A stretch of 11,166 nt of DNA from Pseudomonadota bacterium (GTDB lineage Bacteria > Pseudomonadota > Gammaproteobacteria > Xanthomonadales > Xanthomonadaceae): positions 1 through 11,166 of the forward strand of contig JAEWFH010000111.1 of assembly GCA_023388955.1 (NCBI GenBank). Reading direction: 5' to 3'. The notes beneath the pieces were generated by a model. That model ran no database searches. It was not told the DNA's origin and worked only from the letters and a program-made list of their open reading frames with translations. Shown here piece after piece: positions 1 through 6,337 of this stretch. Position 1 is the first letter of the stretch. Each line of letters opens with the position of its first letter. The translations under genes and the position numbers were made by a program.

Positions 1-101
1 CGAAGGCGGAGCTGGTGGTCACCCCGGCGTCGGGCCATTCGGCCTTCGAGGCCGAGACGGTGGACGCGCTGGTCGCGGCGACCGACCGCTTCGCCGGCTG
101 A
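1..101 (+). CDS. pip: Prolyl iminopeptidase, C-terminal end (partial)
   Basis: This is the last 32 codons of a gene entering from the left, read in the frame of the TGA at 99-101. The peptide contains SGHSAFE followed by an alpha-helical tail (ETVDALVAATDRFAG). That matches the C-terminus of alpha/beta-hydrolase prolyl iminopeptidases of Xanthomonas type, where the His of GHSAFE is the catalytic-triad histidine. Such enzymes cleave N-terminal proline from peptides in the cytoplasm. Serine nucleophile and Asp are outside the window, so the call rests on this tail alone. It converges on the NUDIX gene with only 12 bases between stop codons. A GCCGGC-N6-GCCGGC inverted repeat (93-110) spans its stop, but no T-run follows. 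Confidence 0.72.
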   Translation, partial: KAELVVTPASGHSAFEAETVDALVAATDRFAG

Positions 102-113
102 CCCGCCGGCCGC

Positions 114-659
114 TCAGGCGCCCGGGGCGGGCGTGCCGTCCGGCTGCCGCCGGGCCAGCCACAGCCCGCCCCACAGCTTCAGGTCGATCTCGCAGCCCTC
201 CCCGGCCCTGGCCTGCAACCAGGCCGGGACCCCATCCAGCGGGATGGCGTGGACGGTGATGTCCTCGCCGTCCACGCCCCCGCCGTCGCCCACGCGCTGC
301 AGGCCGGTGGCGCGGACATAGGCGATGCGTTCGTTGCTCATGCCGGCCGAAGTCGGGCCGACAAGCAGGACCTCGAGGGCGTCGGCGCGCCAGCCGGTTT
401 CCTCGATGAGCTCGCGCTGCGCCGCCGCCAGCAGGGTATCGGCATCGTCGTGGTCGCCGACCAGGCCGGCGGGCAGTTCGATCGCGCGTGCCTGCAGCGG
501 CACCCGGTATTGCTCGACCAGCAGCAGTTCGCCGGCGGGCGTGAGCGCGATGACCATCACCGCCAGGCCGCGGCCGGTGGTGCGCTCGACGTATTCCCAG
601 CGGCCGCGCCGCAGCATGCGCAGCCAGGGGCCTTCGTAGATCAGCTCGGGGGTGTCCAT
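114..659 (-). CDS. NUDIX hydrolase, ADP-sugar pyrophosphatase-like
   Basis: 181 residues from an ATG at 659. The Nudix box lies at about residues 68-90 and ends in the signature RELIEETGW (R82, E83, E86, E87), whose glutamates bind the catalytic metal. It is preceded by VEQYRVPL and IELPAGLV, typical of the NudF/ADP-ribose pyrophosphatase branch, which splits ADP-ribose or other nucleoside diphosphate sugars into nucleotide monophosphate and sugar phosphate. In the best alignment the first glutamate of GX5E is an aspartate (D74), and the loop after PAG is a few residues longer than in E. coli NudF. The gene starts 18 bases after the exonuclease stop and is probably the last gene of the nitroreductase-exonuclease-NUDIX transcription unit. 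The family is firm; the substrate is inferred. Confidence 0.9.
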   Translation of the reverse strand: MDTPELIYEGPWLRMLRRGRWEYVERTTGRGLAVMVIALTPAGELLLVEQYRVPLQARAIELPAGLVGDHDDADTLLAAAQRELIEETGWRADALEVLLVGPTSAGMSNERIAYVRATGLQRVGDGGGVDGEDITVHAIPLDGVPAWLQARAGEGCEIDLKLWGGLWLARRQPDGTPAPGA

Positions 660-677
660 GGCGGTTGCCGGCCTGCC

Positions 678-1613
678 TCAGGCGGCCGGCGCGAACTCCA
701 GGCCGGCGGCCTCATGCAGGCGGCGACGGGTCATCGGGCCGAAGCGCATTGCCTCGCAGACCTCCCACAACGCATCGGGATCGCCGTTGCCGCGGCGGAA
801 GCGCCCGTCCAGGGCCGGCAGCGGAGCGTCGCAGGCGATGGTCGCCAGCTCCCGGCACAGGCGCGCCTGCGCATGGTGCTCGCGCAGCTGCTGCGCGCAG
901 CGGGCCGCCCCGCGCAGGCGCAGGAACGGGATCTCCTCGACCCGCTCCAGCAGCGCATCCAGCGTGCCGAAGTGGGCCAGCAGGGACGCCGCGGTCTTTG
1001 CGCCGATGCCGGGTACGCCCGGGATGTTGTCGACCGCATCCCCGGCAAGGGCCAGGAAGTCGGCCACCTGGCGTGCCTCCACGCCGTGGCGTTCCGGTAC
1101 CCCCGCGGCATCCCAGCGCTGGCCGCGCGCGAAGTCCCATTGTTCATCGTGCTCGCCCAACAGCTGCGACAGGTCCTTGTCGGCCGACACCAGCACCGAG
1201 CGGAAACCGTGCCCGCGCAGCTGCACGCAGGCGCTGCCGATCAGGTCGTCCGCCTCGTAGGCGGGGTCCGCCAGGACCTCCAGGCCGAGGGCGCGGCACA
1301 GCGCCTGGCAATGCGCGAACTGGCGCCGCAGCGCTTCCGGGGCCGGCTCGCGGTTGGCCTTGTAGGCCGGATAGAGCTGGTTGCGGAAGCAGGAGTCCAG
1401 GGCTTCGTCGAAGGCCAGCGCGATGTGCTGCGGGCGCGTGCGCTCGAGCAGTTCCAGCAGGAAGCGCGCGAAGCCGTGCACGGCGTTGGTCGGCCAGCCG
1501 TCGGCGCCATGCAGGTCGGGCGGCAGCGAATGCCAGGCCCGGAACACGTACAGGCTCGCGTCGACCAGGTACAGCGTGGCGGGCGGCCGCGGACCCGCTG
1601 CCCCGCCGGTCAC
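678..1613 (-). CDS. 5'-3' exonuclease / flap endonuclease, PolA N-domain type
   Basis: A free-standing 5' nuclease resembling the N-terminal domain of DNA polymerase I and ExoIX/Xni. Acidic metal-binding motifs are all visible in order: LVDAS near the N-terminus, AFDE, YKANR (helical arch basic residues), YEADDLIG, SADKDLSQLL, and the helix-3-turn-helix DNA-binding segment GDAVDNIPGVPGIGAKTAA around residues 185-205. It should remove 5' flaps or RNA primers, or process structured DNA. About 310 residues is longer than E. coli Xni (about 250) and close to a PolA 5'-nuclease domain. The start is uncertain: a GTG at 1613 makes a 4-base GTGA overlap with the nitroreductase stop and is chosen; an in-frame GTG at 1622 would add three residues. 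Neither has a clear Shine-Dalgarno. It is co-transcribed with a nitroreductase and a NUDIX hydrolase. Confidence 0.92.
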   Translation of the reverse strand: MTGGAAGPRPPATLYLVDASLYVFRAWHSLPPDLHGADGWPTNAVHGFARFLLELLERTRPQHIALAFDEALDSCFRNQLYPAYKANREPAPEALRRQFAHCQALCRALGLEVLADPAYEADDLIGSACVQLRGHGFRSVLVSADKDLSQLLGEHDEQWDFARGQRWDAAGVPERHGVEARQVADFLALAGDAVDNIPGVPGIGAKTAASLLAHFGTLDALLERVEEIPFLRLRGAARCAQQLREHHAQARLCRELATIACDAPLPALDGRFRRGNGDPDALWEVCEAMRFGPMTRRRLHEAAGLEFAPAA

Positions 1614-2218
1614 GGTTGCCACTGGGTCAACAGCGCCGCGGGATCCGGGCGCTCGCGCTCCGGGATCTCCGTCTTCGGGGTTCCGATGTGAATGAAGCCG
1701 GCGACGTGCTCGTCGGCGGACAAACCCAGGATGTCCGCCACGCCCCGGTCATACGCCGCCCATCCGGTCAGCCAGCAGGCGCCGAAGCCGGCGGCCTGCG
1801 CGGCCTGCAGCAGGACCAGGCAGCTGCACCCGGCGGTCAGCAGGCGCTCCTGCTCCGGGATCTTCGGATCCGGTCCCAGCCGCGCCACCACCACTACGAT
1901 GAGCGGGGCGTGCAGCCAGCGGTCGCGGTCCTTGGCCAGCAGGGCTTCCGGGGTTTCCGGATCGAGCTCGCGATGGCGGCGTGCGACCTTCTCGCCGAAC
2001 ACGCGGCGCGAATCGCCTTCCAGGGTGACGTAGCGGAACGGCACCCGCTTGCCGTGGTCTGGAACCCGCACCGCGCTGGCCAACAGGTGCAGCAATACCT
2101 CCCGGTCCGGTCCCGGTGCCTGCAGCTGGACCGCGGGCACGGAACGGCGGCCATTGATGGCGTCGGCGAGCGCGGGCCTGGGGTGCCAGGGGGGTGGGGG
2201 AGAGGGGATTTCAGACAT
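1610..2218 (-). CDS. Nitroreductase family protein, YdjA-like
   Basis: 202 residues from an ATG at 2218. Features of the FMN-dependent nitroreductase fold, YdjA subgroup, are visible: an early RRS (about residues 24-26, flavin phosphate contact), PDHGKRVPFRYVTL, a central helix ending in QAAGFGACWLTGW (about 145-157) and the terminal GFIHIGTPK strand. YdjA-type proteins are small dimeric flavoproteins that reduce nitro compounds or quinones with NAD(P)H; the natural substrate is generally unknown. It is first in the minus-strand operon, and its TGA overlaps the exonuclease start. The N-terminus carries a proline-rich stretch of unclear value. No Shine-Dalgarno is evident; the region upstream is AT-richer than its surroundings (2219-2235). 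Confidence 0.9.
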   Translation of the reverse strand: MSEIPSPPPPWHPRPALADAINGRRSVPAVQLQAPGPDREVLLHLLASAVRVPDHGKRVPFRYVTLEGDSRRVFGEKVARRHRELDPETPEALLAKDRDRWLHAPLIVVVVARLGPDPKIPEQERLLTAGCSCLVLLQAAQAAGFGACWLTGWAAYDRGVADILGLSADEHVAGFIHIGTPKTEIPERERPDPAALLTQWQP

Positions 2219-2318
2219 TGATCACAGTTTTCAGGCTGGGGGGCGTAACCTGACCCATCTTGCCACTATGCTGACGATCACGTCCTGTTGATTGACGCCA
2301 ACCCGAGGGTGCAGGGCC
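2219..2318. promoter_or_regulatory. Divergent intergenic region between nitroreductase operon and DUF1631 gene
   Basis: About 100 bases separate the two divergent start codons, so promoters for both units must lie here. On the plus strand TATGCT at 2267-2272 is a plausible -10 element, placing a transcript start near 2279 and a leader of about 40 bases to the GTG at 2319. No convincing -35 hexamer is seen at 16-18 bases. On the minus strand I see no clear -10. GAGGG at 2305-2309 lies nine bases before the GTG at 2319 and is a fair ribosome binding site. Confidence 0.35.
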
Positions 2319-4709
2319 GTGCCAGTTTCCCCATCCGGTGCTCCACCAGCCACGCGACCTGATCCGACCCGCGTGCTGGAGGATATAAAGCGCGTCGCGC
2401 TGGAGCGGCTGAGCGGGCTGCCGGGACAGTTGTACCCGACGATCGAGCAGGCACTGGCCAATGCCGCCAGCAAGGCCGACGATGCCCGGACCCCGCAGGT
2501 CCTGTACCAGAGCCAGGCGGCGCTGTGGGTATTGCGCCAGCACCACGCTGCCCACCTGATGCGCTACCGCCAGCAGGTGGCCGAGGGTTTCGACGAGTTC
2601 CGGCTGGTGCGCGATGCCGGGGGCGAAGAGGCCCCGCTGGGCCTGATCGACGAAAGCCAGATCGACATGCACCTGGCCGGCCAGTCATTGGCCGAGGCGC
2701 TGGACAAGCGCCATGGTGCCGTCCTGCATTCCATCGAGGAGCGACTGCGCGTGCTCGCGCGCGTGCTCGGCATCAAGCCGCCCGGCAATCCGGTGTCCCC
2801 GGCCCGGCTGGCCACGGCGTTCGTCGAGACCCTGGCGGACGAACAGGTCCCGGAAACCCTCCGCAGCCTGCTGTTCCGTCACTACGAGCGCGCGCTGGAC
2901 GAGGTCCTCGAGGACATCTACGCCTCGGTCGATGCCCGCCTGGCACAGGCCGGTTACGGCTCCGCGGCCAGCATCGGCGCTCCGCCGCCGCCCGTCGCGC
3001 CCCCGCCGCCTCCCGGCGGCTGGTCACAGCCCACCCCGCACCCCGGGGCGCCGGGGTGGAATGGAGCCCCGGGCTGGGGCGGTGTCGCCGAGGGTGGCGC
3101 CGGATACCAGGCGGGCGCTGGCTGGGCTGGCGCGCAGGCCGGCGCTGGCTATGGCGCCGCCCCGGGGGGCGCGGGAGGCGCTGCTGGCAGCGGGGCGGGA
3201 GCCGATGGCGCCGGTGCCGGCGGCCCGGGCACTGGCGGCGTCCCCGGTTCCGCGGCTCCTGCCGGCGTGGGCGCAGGAGCGCCTACATCGGCGGAACTGG
3301 GCGAGTTGCGCCAGCTCCTGCATGCCTGGAGGCAGGGAGAGATCGACCGTCGCGACCATGCAGGCGATGCCGCGGCCGCGTCGCGGGCGCGAGAGTTGCG
3401 CATGGAGGAGGTGTTCAGCGTTGCCTCCCTGCTGCAGGCGGAGCCGCCGGACGTCTTTGCCCGTGCCCTTGCGGGCGCGGGTTCACTGGCCGAGGTCATC
3501 CGCGAGCAACTCAACGACGGCTCGCGGCGGCTCGGGCTGGATCCGGAGAAGGTGCGCCTGAGCGTGTACGGCGAGGATGCGATCGACCTGGTCGCGCTGC
3601 TTTTCGACTCGGTGTTCCGCAGCCAGCAGCTGCAGGACCGGGCGCGGCGGCTGTACGCGAGGCTGGTGCTGCCCTACGTCAAGGTCGCCCTGACCGACCA
3701 GCAGATGTTCGTCCAGCCCGAGCACCCCGCTCGGCGCCTGTTCGACTCGATCACCGAGGCGGTGGCGGGCAACCGTGGCGAGACCCCGCAGGAGCGCGAA
3801 CTGCTGGAGCGCGCCACTGCGGCTTCGCAGCGGGTGGTCGCCGAGTACAACGAGGACCTGGCGATCTTCGAGACCGCCCACGCGGAGCTGGATTCGCTGC
3901 TGCGCCAGCAACGCCGCCGGGTGGAACTCCAGTCCGAGCGCGCCGCCAAGGCGACCTACGGCCGCGAGCGCCTGGGTGCCGCGCGCGCGCGCGCCGACGA
4001 GGTCGTGGCCCGGCGCCTGGCGGCGCCGCCGCTGACCCCGCCGGTGGCCGAATTCCTGTCCACGACCTGGCGCCACCACCTGGTCCAGGTGGCCCTGCGC
4101 GAAGGTACCGATGGCGAGGCGTGGCCGGAAGCCGTGAAGCTCGGCGACGGCCTGGTCGAGGCCGATCGCATCGCCGGCGAGGGCCGCGGCGGCGAGCTTG
4201 CCCGGCACCTTCTTTCCATCGAACCGGCGCTGACCGCCTGCCTGGCCTCGTCGGGCCTGGATTCCTCGGCGGCCGAGCACGGCATCGCGATGCTGGTGAA
4301 GGGCCTGGTCTATCCCGGCGCGAAGCGCGACCTGCGGCCGCCGCCGGAGTCCACCCAGGACGAGGATGCCCAGGAGCGCAGCCTGTGGCTCGCTGGTGGC
4401 ACCGGTTCGCTGCGTTTCGACGCCAGGGTCGCCGCCGAATTCGACGAGCTTCCCGTCGATACCTGGCTGCGGGTCACGGACCTGGGGGGCGAAGCCATCG
4501 ACGCAAAGATCGCCTGGATCAGCCCGCTGACCGCGCGCCGCCTGCTGGTCAACCGGCGCGGCATGCGCGTGCTCGTCGCCTCGGCCGAGGAACTGGCTTC
4601 ACTGGTGGCCGCCGGCCGCCTGCAGCTGGGCGTGGAGCCCACGCCGTTCGAGCAGGCGATGCAGCACGTGCGGCAGCAGCTCGACGGGGCCGGGCGCAGC
4701 CTCCACTGA
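2319..4709 (+). CDS. DUF1631 family protein
   Basis: About 796 residues, function unknown. The N-terminal part (about 10-215) is helical, with the DUF1631-like motifs RVLEDIKRVALERL and RLRVLARVLGIKPPGNPVSP. Residues about 217-320 form a low-complexity Pro then Gly/Ala-rich linker with scattered Trp/Tyr. The second helical region (320-690) includes DLVALLFDSVFR, LPYVKVALTD and HPARRLFDSITEAV, family hallmarks. The C-terminus (about 697-790) has a beta-rich segment with IAWISPLTARRLLVNRRGMRV, resembling the second half of a PilZ-type barrel. No signal peptide or TM segment, so probably cytoplasmic. Start: GTG at 2319 is preferred because GAGGG sits nine bases upstream; a TTG at 2292 in frame has no ribosome site. 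Members have been labelled thymidine phosphorylase in databases, which nothing in the sequence supports. It is monocistronic and converges on the sigma-factor operon. Confidence 0.9.
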   Translation: MPVSPSGAPPATRPDPTRVLEDIKRVALERLSGLPGQLYPTIEQALANAASKADDARTPQVLYQSQAALWVLRQHHAAHLMRYRQQVAEGFDEFRLVRDAGGEEAPLGLIDESQIDMHLAGQSLAEALDKRHGAVLHSIEERLRVLARVLGIKPPGNPVSPARLATAFVETLADEQVPETLRSLLFRHYERALDEVLEDIYASVDARLAQAGYGSAASIGAPPPPVAPPPPPGGWSQPTPHPGAPGWNGAPGWGGVAEGGAGYQAGAGWAGAQAGAGYGAAPGGAGGAAGSGAGADGAGAGGPGTGGVPGSAAPAGVGAGAPTSAELGELRQLLHAWRQGEIDRRDHAGDAAAASRARELRMEEVFSVASLLQAEPPDVFARALAGAGSLAEVIREQLNDGSRRLGLDPEKVRLSVYGEDAIDLVALLFDSVFRSQQLQDRARRLYARLVLPYVKVALTDQQMFVQPEHPARRLFDSITEAVAGNRGETPQERELLERATAASQRVVAEYNEDLAIFETAHAELDSLLRQQRRRVELQSERAAKATYGRERLGAARARADEVVARRLAAPPLTPPVAEFLSTTWRHHLVQVALREGTDGEAWPEAVKLGDGLVEADRIAGEGRGGELARHLLSIEPALTACLASSGLDSSAAEHGIAMLVKGLVYPGAKRDLRPPPESTQDEDAQERSLWLAGGTGSLRFDARVAAEFDELPVDTWLRVTDLGGEAIDAKIAWISPLTARRLLVNRRGMRVLVASAEELASLVAAGRLQLGVEPTPFEQAMQHVRQQLDGAGRSLH
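2970..3282 (+). repeat. Low-complexity Gly/Pro/Ala-coding tract inside DUF1631 gene
   Basis: Within the DUF1631 gene, codons 217-320 encode first PPPP runs, then degenerate short units such as GAPGWNGAPGWGG and GAGWAGAQAGAGYG, then nearly pure Gly/Ala. The DNA has imperfect direct repeats (for example GGCGCTGGCT in two copies near 3113-3150). The tract reads as a flexible linker between two helical halves and is likely to vary in length between strains. Confidence 0.7.
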
Positions 4710-4786
4710 GCCGCCGCGGCGCGGGTGCCGAAGCAGTCCGGCAGGGGCAATCCGGCGCGGGCAGTGCCGGGCAGGCCGGCCGGGAA
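4710..4786. other. Convergent intergenic gap, no clear terminator
   Basis: 77 bases between the stops of the DUF1631 gene and the DUF3106-type gene. It contains a 10-base palindrome CGCCGCGGCG at 4712-4721 and GC-rich self-complementary CCGG clusters, but no stem followed by a T-run on either strand. Nothing else is recognisable. Confidence 0.4.
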
Positions 4787-5215
4787 TCAGTCCCCGCGCG
4801 CCGGAGCCGGATGCTCCTGCGCCCAGGCCCGGCGCTGCTCAGGGCTCATCTGCTTCCACTGCCGGCGCAGCTCGCCGCGCGCCTGCGGGTCCAGGCTGCG
4901 CATGTGCGAGTACAGCGCCCGGGCGTTCTCGCGCTGCTCGGGTGTCATGTGCTTCCAGCGGTCCATGCCGTGGTGCGCACGCCGACGCTGTTCCGGGGTC
5001 AGTTCCCGCCAGCGCTCGGCCCGCTCCAGCATCTTCTGGCGGGCATCGGGGTTGCCGTCCCAGCGCTCGCGCAGCGGTGCGACCAGCACGTCCCGCTGGG
5101 CGGCGTCCAGCTGGTCCCACTCCGGCGGCGGGGTGTCGGCGACGGCCGGGAGGGCCCAGGCCAGGGCCAACAGGGCGGAGAGCGCAAGGGTGGGGAGGTT
5201 CGGGATCTTGGTCAT
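4787..5215 (-). CDS. Secreted DUF3106-type protein with TPEQR/Trp repeats
   Basis: 142 residues from ATG 5215, two bases after the stop of the preceding gene, with GGAG nine bases upstream. Residues 1-26 are a Sec signal peptide (basic MTK, hydrophobic LALSALLALAWAL, cleavage after AVA). The mature part consists of about six imperfect 15-19 residue units, most ending in Trp (W33, W52, W69, W87, W120) and most starting near L/M-[TSD]-P-E-Q-R. This fits DUF3106 proteins, which are of unknown function. The TPEQR pattern also recalls the LTxxQ motif of periplasmic Spy/CpxP proteins, but the length and Trp spacing differ, so that link is only inference. The protein lacks Cys and is highly charged, expected to be helical and periplasmic. 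As last gene of the sigma-factor operon it may be a target or sensor partner of that system. Confidence 0.85.
   Translation of the reverse strand: MTKIPNLPTLALSALLALAWALPAVADTPPPEWDQLDAAQRDVLVAPLRERWDGNPDARQKMLERAERWRELTPEQRRRAHHGMDRWKHMTPEQRENARALYSHMRSLDPQARGELRRQWKQMSPEQRRAWAQEHPAPARGD
4811..5116 (-). repeat. Six imperfect protein repeats in the DUF3106-type gene
   Basis: Residues 34-135 can be laid out as six units: DQLDAAQR..W52, DGNPDARQ..W69, RELTPEQR..W87, KHMTPEQR..M105, RSLDPQAR..W120, KQMSPEQR..H135. Unit lengths are 19, 17, 18, 18, 15 and 15 residues. The core LTPEQR and terminal Trp are the constant features; the DNA is too diverged for this to be a recent tandem duplication. 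Confidence 0.7.
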
Positions 5216-5217
5216 GG

Positions 5218-5643
5218 TCAGCGCTCCGGTGAGGTGACGTCGTCGGTGGACGCCAGCCACAGGTAGAAATCGGGGTTGTTGTCCAGCGAGTCGAGGATCA
5301 GTGCGAGTTCGGGATCGGAGCTGGCGAGGGCGTCCCCGGCCGGGGCGGGTGCCGGTGCCGGGAGGGCCGCGACCGGCTGTGCTTCCGGCGCCGTCGCGGC
5401 CTGCTGGTGCTGCAGGCCGCTCACCGCCACGATCGCCAGCACCGCGGTCGCGGCGAGGCCGGTGGGCAACCAGCGTGGCAGGTGCCATCCGCGACGGGTG
5501 GCAAGTGCCTGTGCGCGGGCGCTGCGCAGGCGCCCGTGCACAGGCGCGGGCAGCCGGTCCAGCGACTGCCGGTAGGCCGCGCGGGCGTGCAAGTCGAACT
5601 GCCTCGCCAGCGCATCGTCGGTCCCGGAATCGGGTGTGGTCAT
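5218..5643 (-). CDS. Single-pass membrane protein, DUF3619-like, possible anti-sigma factor
   Basis: 141 residues. The ATG at 5643 overlaps the sigma-factor stop by four bases (ATGA), so translation is coupled. The cytoplasmic N-terminal part (1-57) contains LDRLPAPVHGRLRSARAQAL, close to the pattern of DUF3619 proteins. One TM helix follows at about 58-77 (WLPTGLAATAVLAIVAVSGL), then an Ala/Pro-rich spacer (about 85-104) and an acidic C-terminal end (SSDPELALILDSLDNNPDFY) predicted outside. Position after an ECF sigma gene and N-in/C-out topology suggest an anti-sigma role, but the HxxxCxxC zinc anti-sigma motif is absent and there is no Cys at all. It might hold the sigma factor at the membrane by another interface, or be unrelated to its control. 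Family assignment moderate; anti-sigma role inferred from context. Confidence 0.72.
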   Translation of the reverse strand: MTTPDSGTDDALARQFDLHARAAYRQSLDRLPAPVHGRLRSARAQALATRRGWHLPRWLPTGLAATAVLAIVAVSGLQHQQAATAPEAQPVAALPAPAPAPAGDALASSDPELALILDSLDNNPDFYLWLASTDDVTSPER

Positions 5644-6218
5644 TTCCAGTCCTCCAGCTCCCGTTGCAGGGCTTCACGTGCGCGGGAAAGGTGGGTCTTC
5701 ACGGAGCCCTCGCTGCAGCCCATCGCACGTGCCGTGGTCGCCACGTCCAGCTCCTCGAGCACGCGCAGGGTGAATGCCTCCCGCTGCCGGCGGGGAAGGG
5801 CGGCGACCGCCTCGGCGAGTCGGGCATATGCCTCCTTGCCTTCGTGGGTGCGCGCCGGATCAGGTCCGTCGTCGGCCCATTCGGGCATGGAGCCGTCTTC
5901 ATGCGGAGTCGCCGGCGGCGTCCAGCGCAGGCGCAGGGTCCGCCGGCGCTGGATGTCGACGATGCGGCTGCGCAGGATCCGCCAGAACAACGGCGTCCAC
6001 TCGGTCGAGGGCCGGTCCTGGTAGCGGAGCATCCTGATCATGGCTTCCTGCACCGCATCCAGGGCGTCCTCGCGATGGCGCAGCCCGAGTTCGGCGAAGC
6101 GGAAGGCGCGTCCGCCGACATGTGCGAGGAAGGCTTCCAGGCTCGCGAAACCGCGATCGGAAGCATCGTGGGCATCGTCTGCGGCGGTGCGGCCGGGTGC
6201 GTGGTCATCACTGGTCAC
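5640..6218 (-). CDS. ECF-type RNA polymerase sigma factor
   Basis: 192 residues from a GTG at 6218. Region 2 lies at about 28-85: LRHREDALDAVQEAMIRMLR (core-binding and -10 recognition) and FWRILRSRIVDIQRRR. Region 4 lies at about 130-188: LAEAVAALPRRQREAFTLRV, then the -35-binding helix-turn-helix DVATTARAMGCSEGSVKTHL and SRAREALQREL. Regions 1.1 and 3 are missing, as in group 4 (ECF) sigma factors. The linker between domains carries an acidic stretch. The open frame continues far upstream with no stop, across antisense of neighbours, but GTG 6218 gives the usual family length and follows a TATGCT hexamer by six bases. It heads a coupled operon with a membrane protein and a secreted repeat protein, the usual layout for envelope-signal control, possibly autoregulated. 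Confidence 0.92.
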   Translation of the reverse strand: MTSDDHAPGRTAADDAHDASDRGFASLEAFLAHVGGRAFRFAELGLRHREDALDAVQEAMIRMLRYQDRPSTEWTPLFWRILRSRIVDIQRRRTLRLRWTPPATPHEDGSMPEWADDGPDPARTHEGKEAYARLAEAVAALPRRQREAFTLRVLEELDVATTARAMGCSEGSVKTHLSRAREALQRELEDWK

Positions 6219-6224
6219 GGTGCG

Positions 6225-6230
6225 AGCATA
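6225..6230 (-). promoter_or_regulatory. Candidate -10 element of sigma-factor operon
   Basis: Reading the minus strand, TATGCT is followed by CGCACC and then the GTG start at 6218. A start of transcription six to seven bases after a -10 would coincide with the first codon, giving a leaderless mRNA. No -35 hexamer is evident upstream, and an ECF-type promoter has not been recognised. The whole gap 6219-6337 shows nothing else. Confidence 0.3.
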
Positions 6231-6337
6231 TCGGCGTGCGCCGTCGCGGTGCGGGGACCAGACAGCGGCGCGGTTGCAGGGGGAACGCACCGGGCCGCGC
6301 GCGGTTGACACGCAGCCCGCTGCAGACGGGGCCGCGG

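Noticed and set aside
93..110. GCCGGC-N6-GCCGGC hairpin at the prolyl iminopeptidase stop as a terminator
   Set aside because: There is no T-run on either side, and GCCGGC is common in this GC-rich DNA; part of it lies in coding sequence.
249..1691. 480-codon plus-strand open frame over the NUDIX and exonuclease genes
   Set aside because: It is antisense to two clear protein families and has no motif of its own.
2292..2318. TTG at 2292 as the start of the DUF1631 protein
   Set aside because: It has no ribosome binding site; the GTG at 2319 has GAGGG nine bases upstream and the added residues show no family similarity.
3483..4280. 265-codon minus-strand open frame opposite the DUF1631 gene
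   Set aside because: It is an antisense shadow with Gly/Arg/Gln/Leu-rich composition; the opposite strand carries conserved family motifs.
4712..4721. CGCCGCGGCG palindrome after DUF1631 as a terminator
   Set aside because: It has no loop or T-run and is easily expected by chance at this base composition.
2525..5266. The longest open frame in the window (913 codons, +)
   Set aside because: It is a shifted frame over the DUF1631 gene and continues antisense over the DUF3106-type gene. Its product is Arg/Gly/Ala/Pro-rich with no domain, as expected when high GC removes stop codons.
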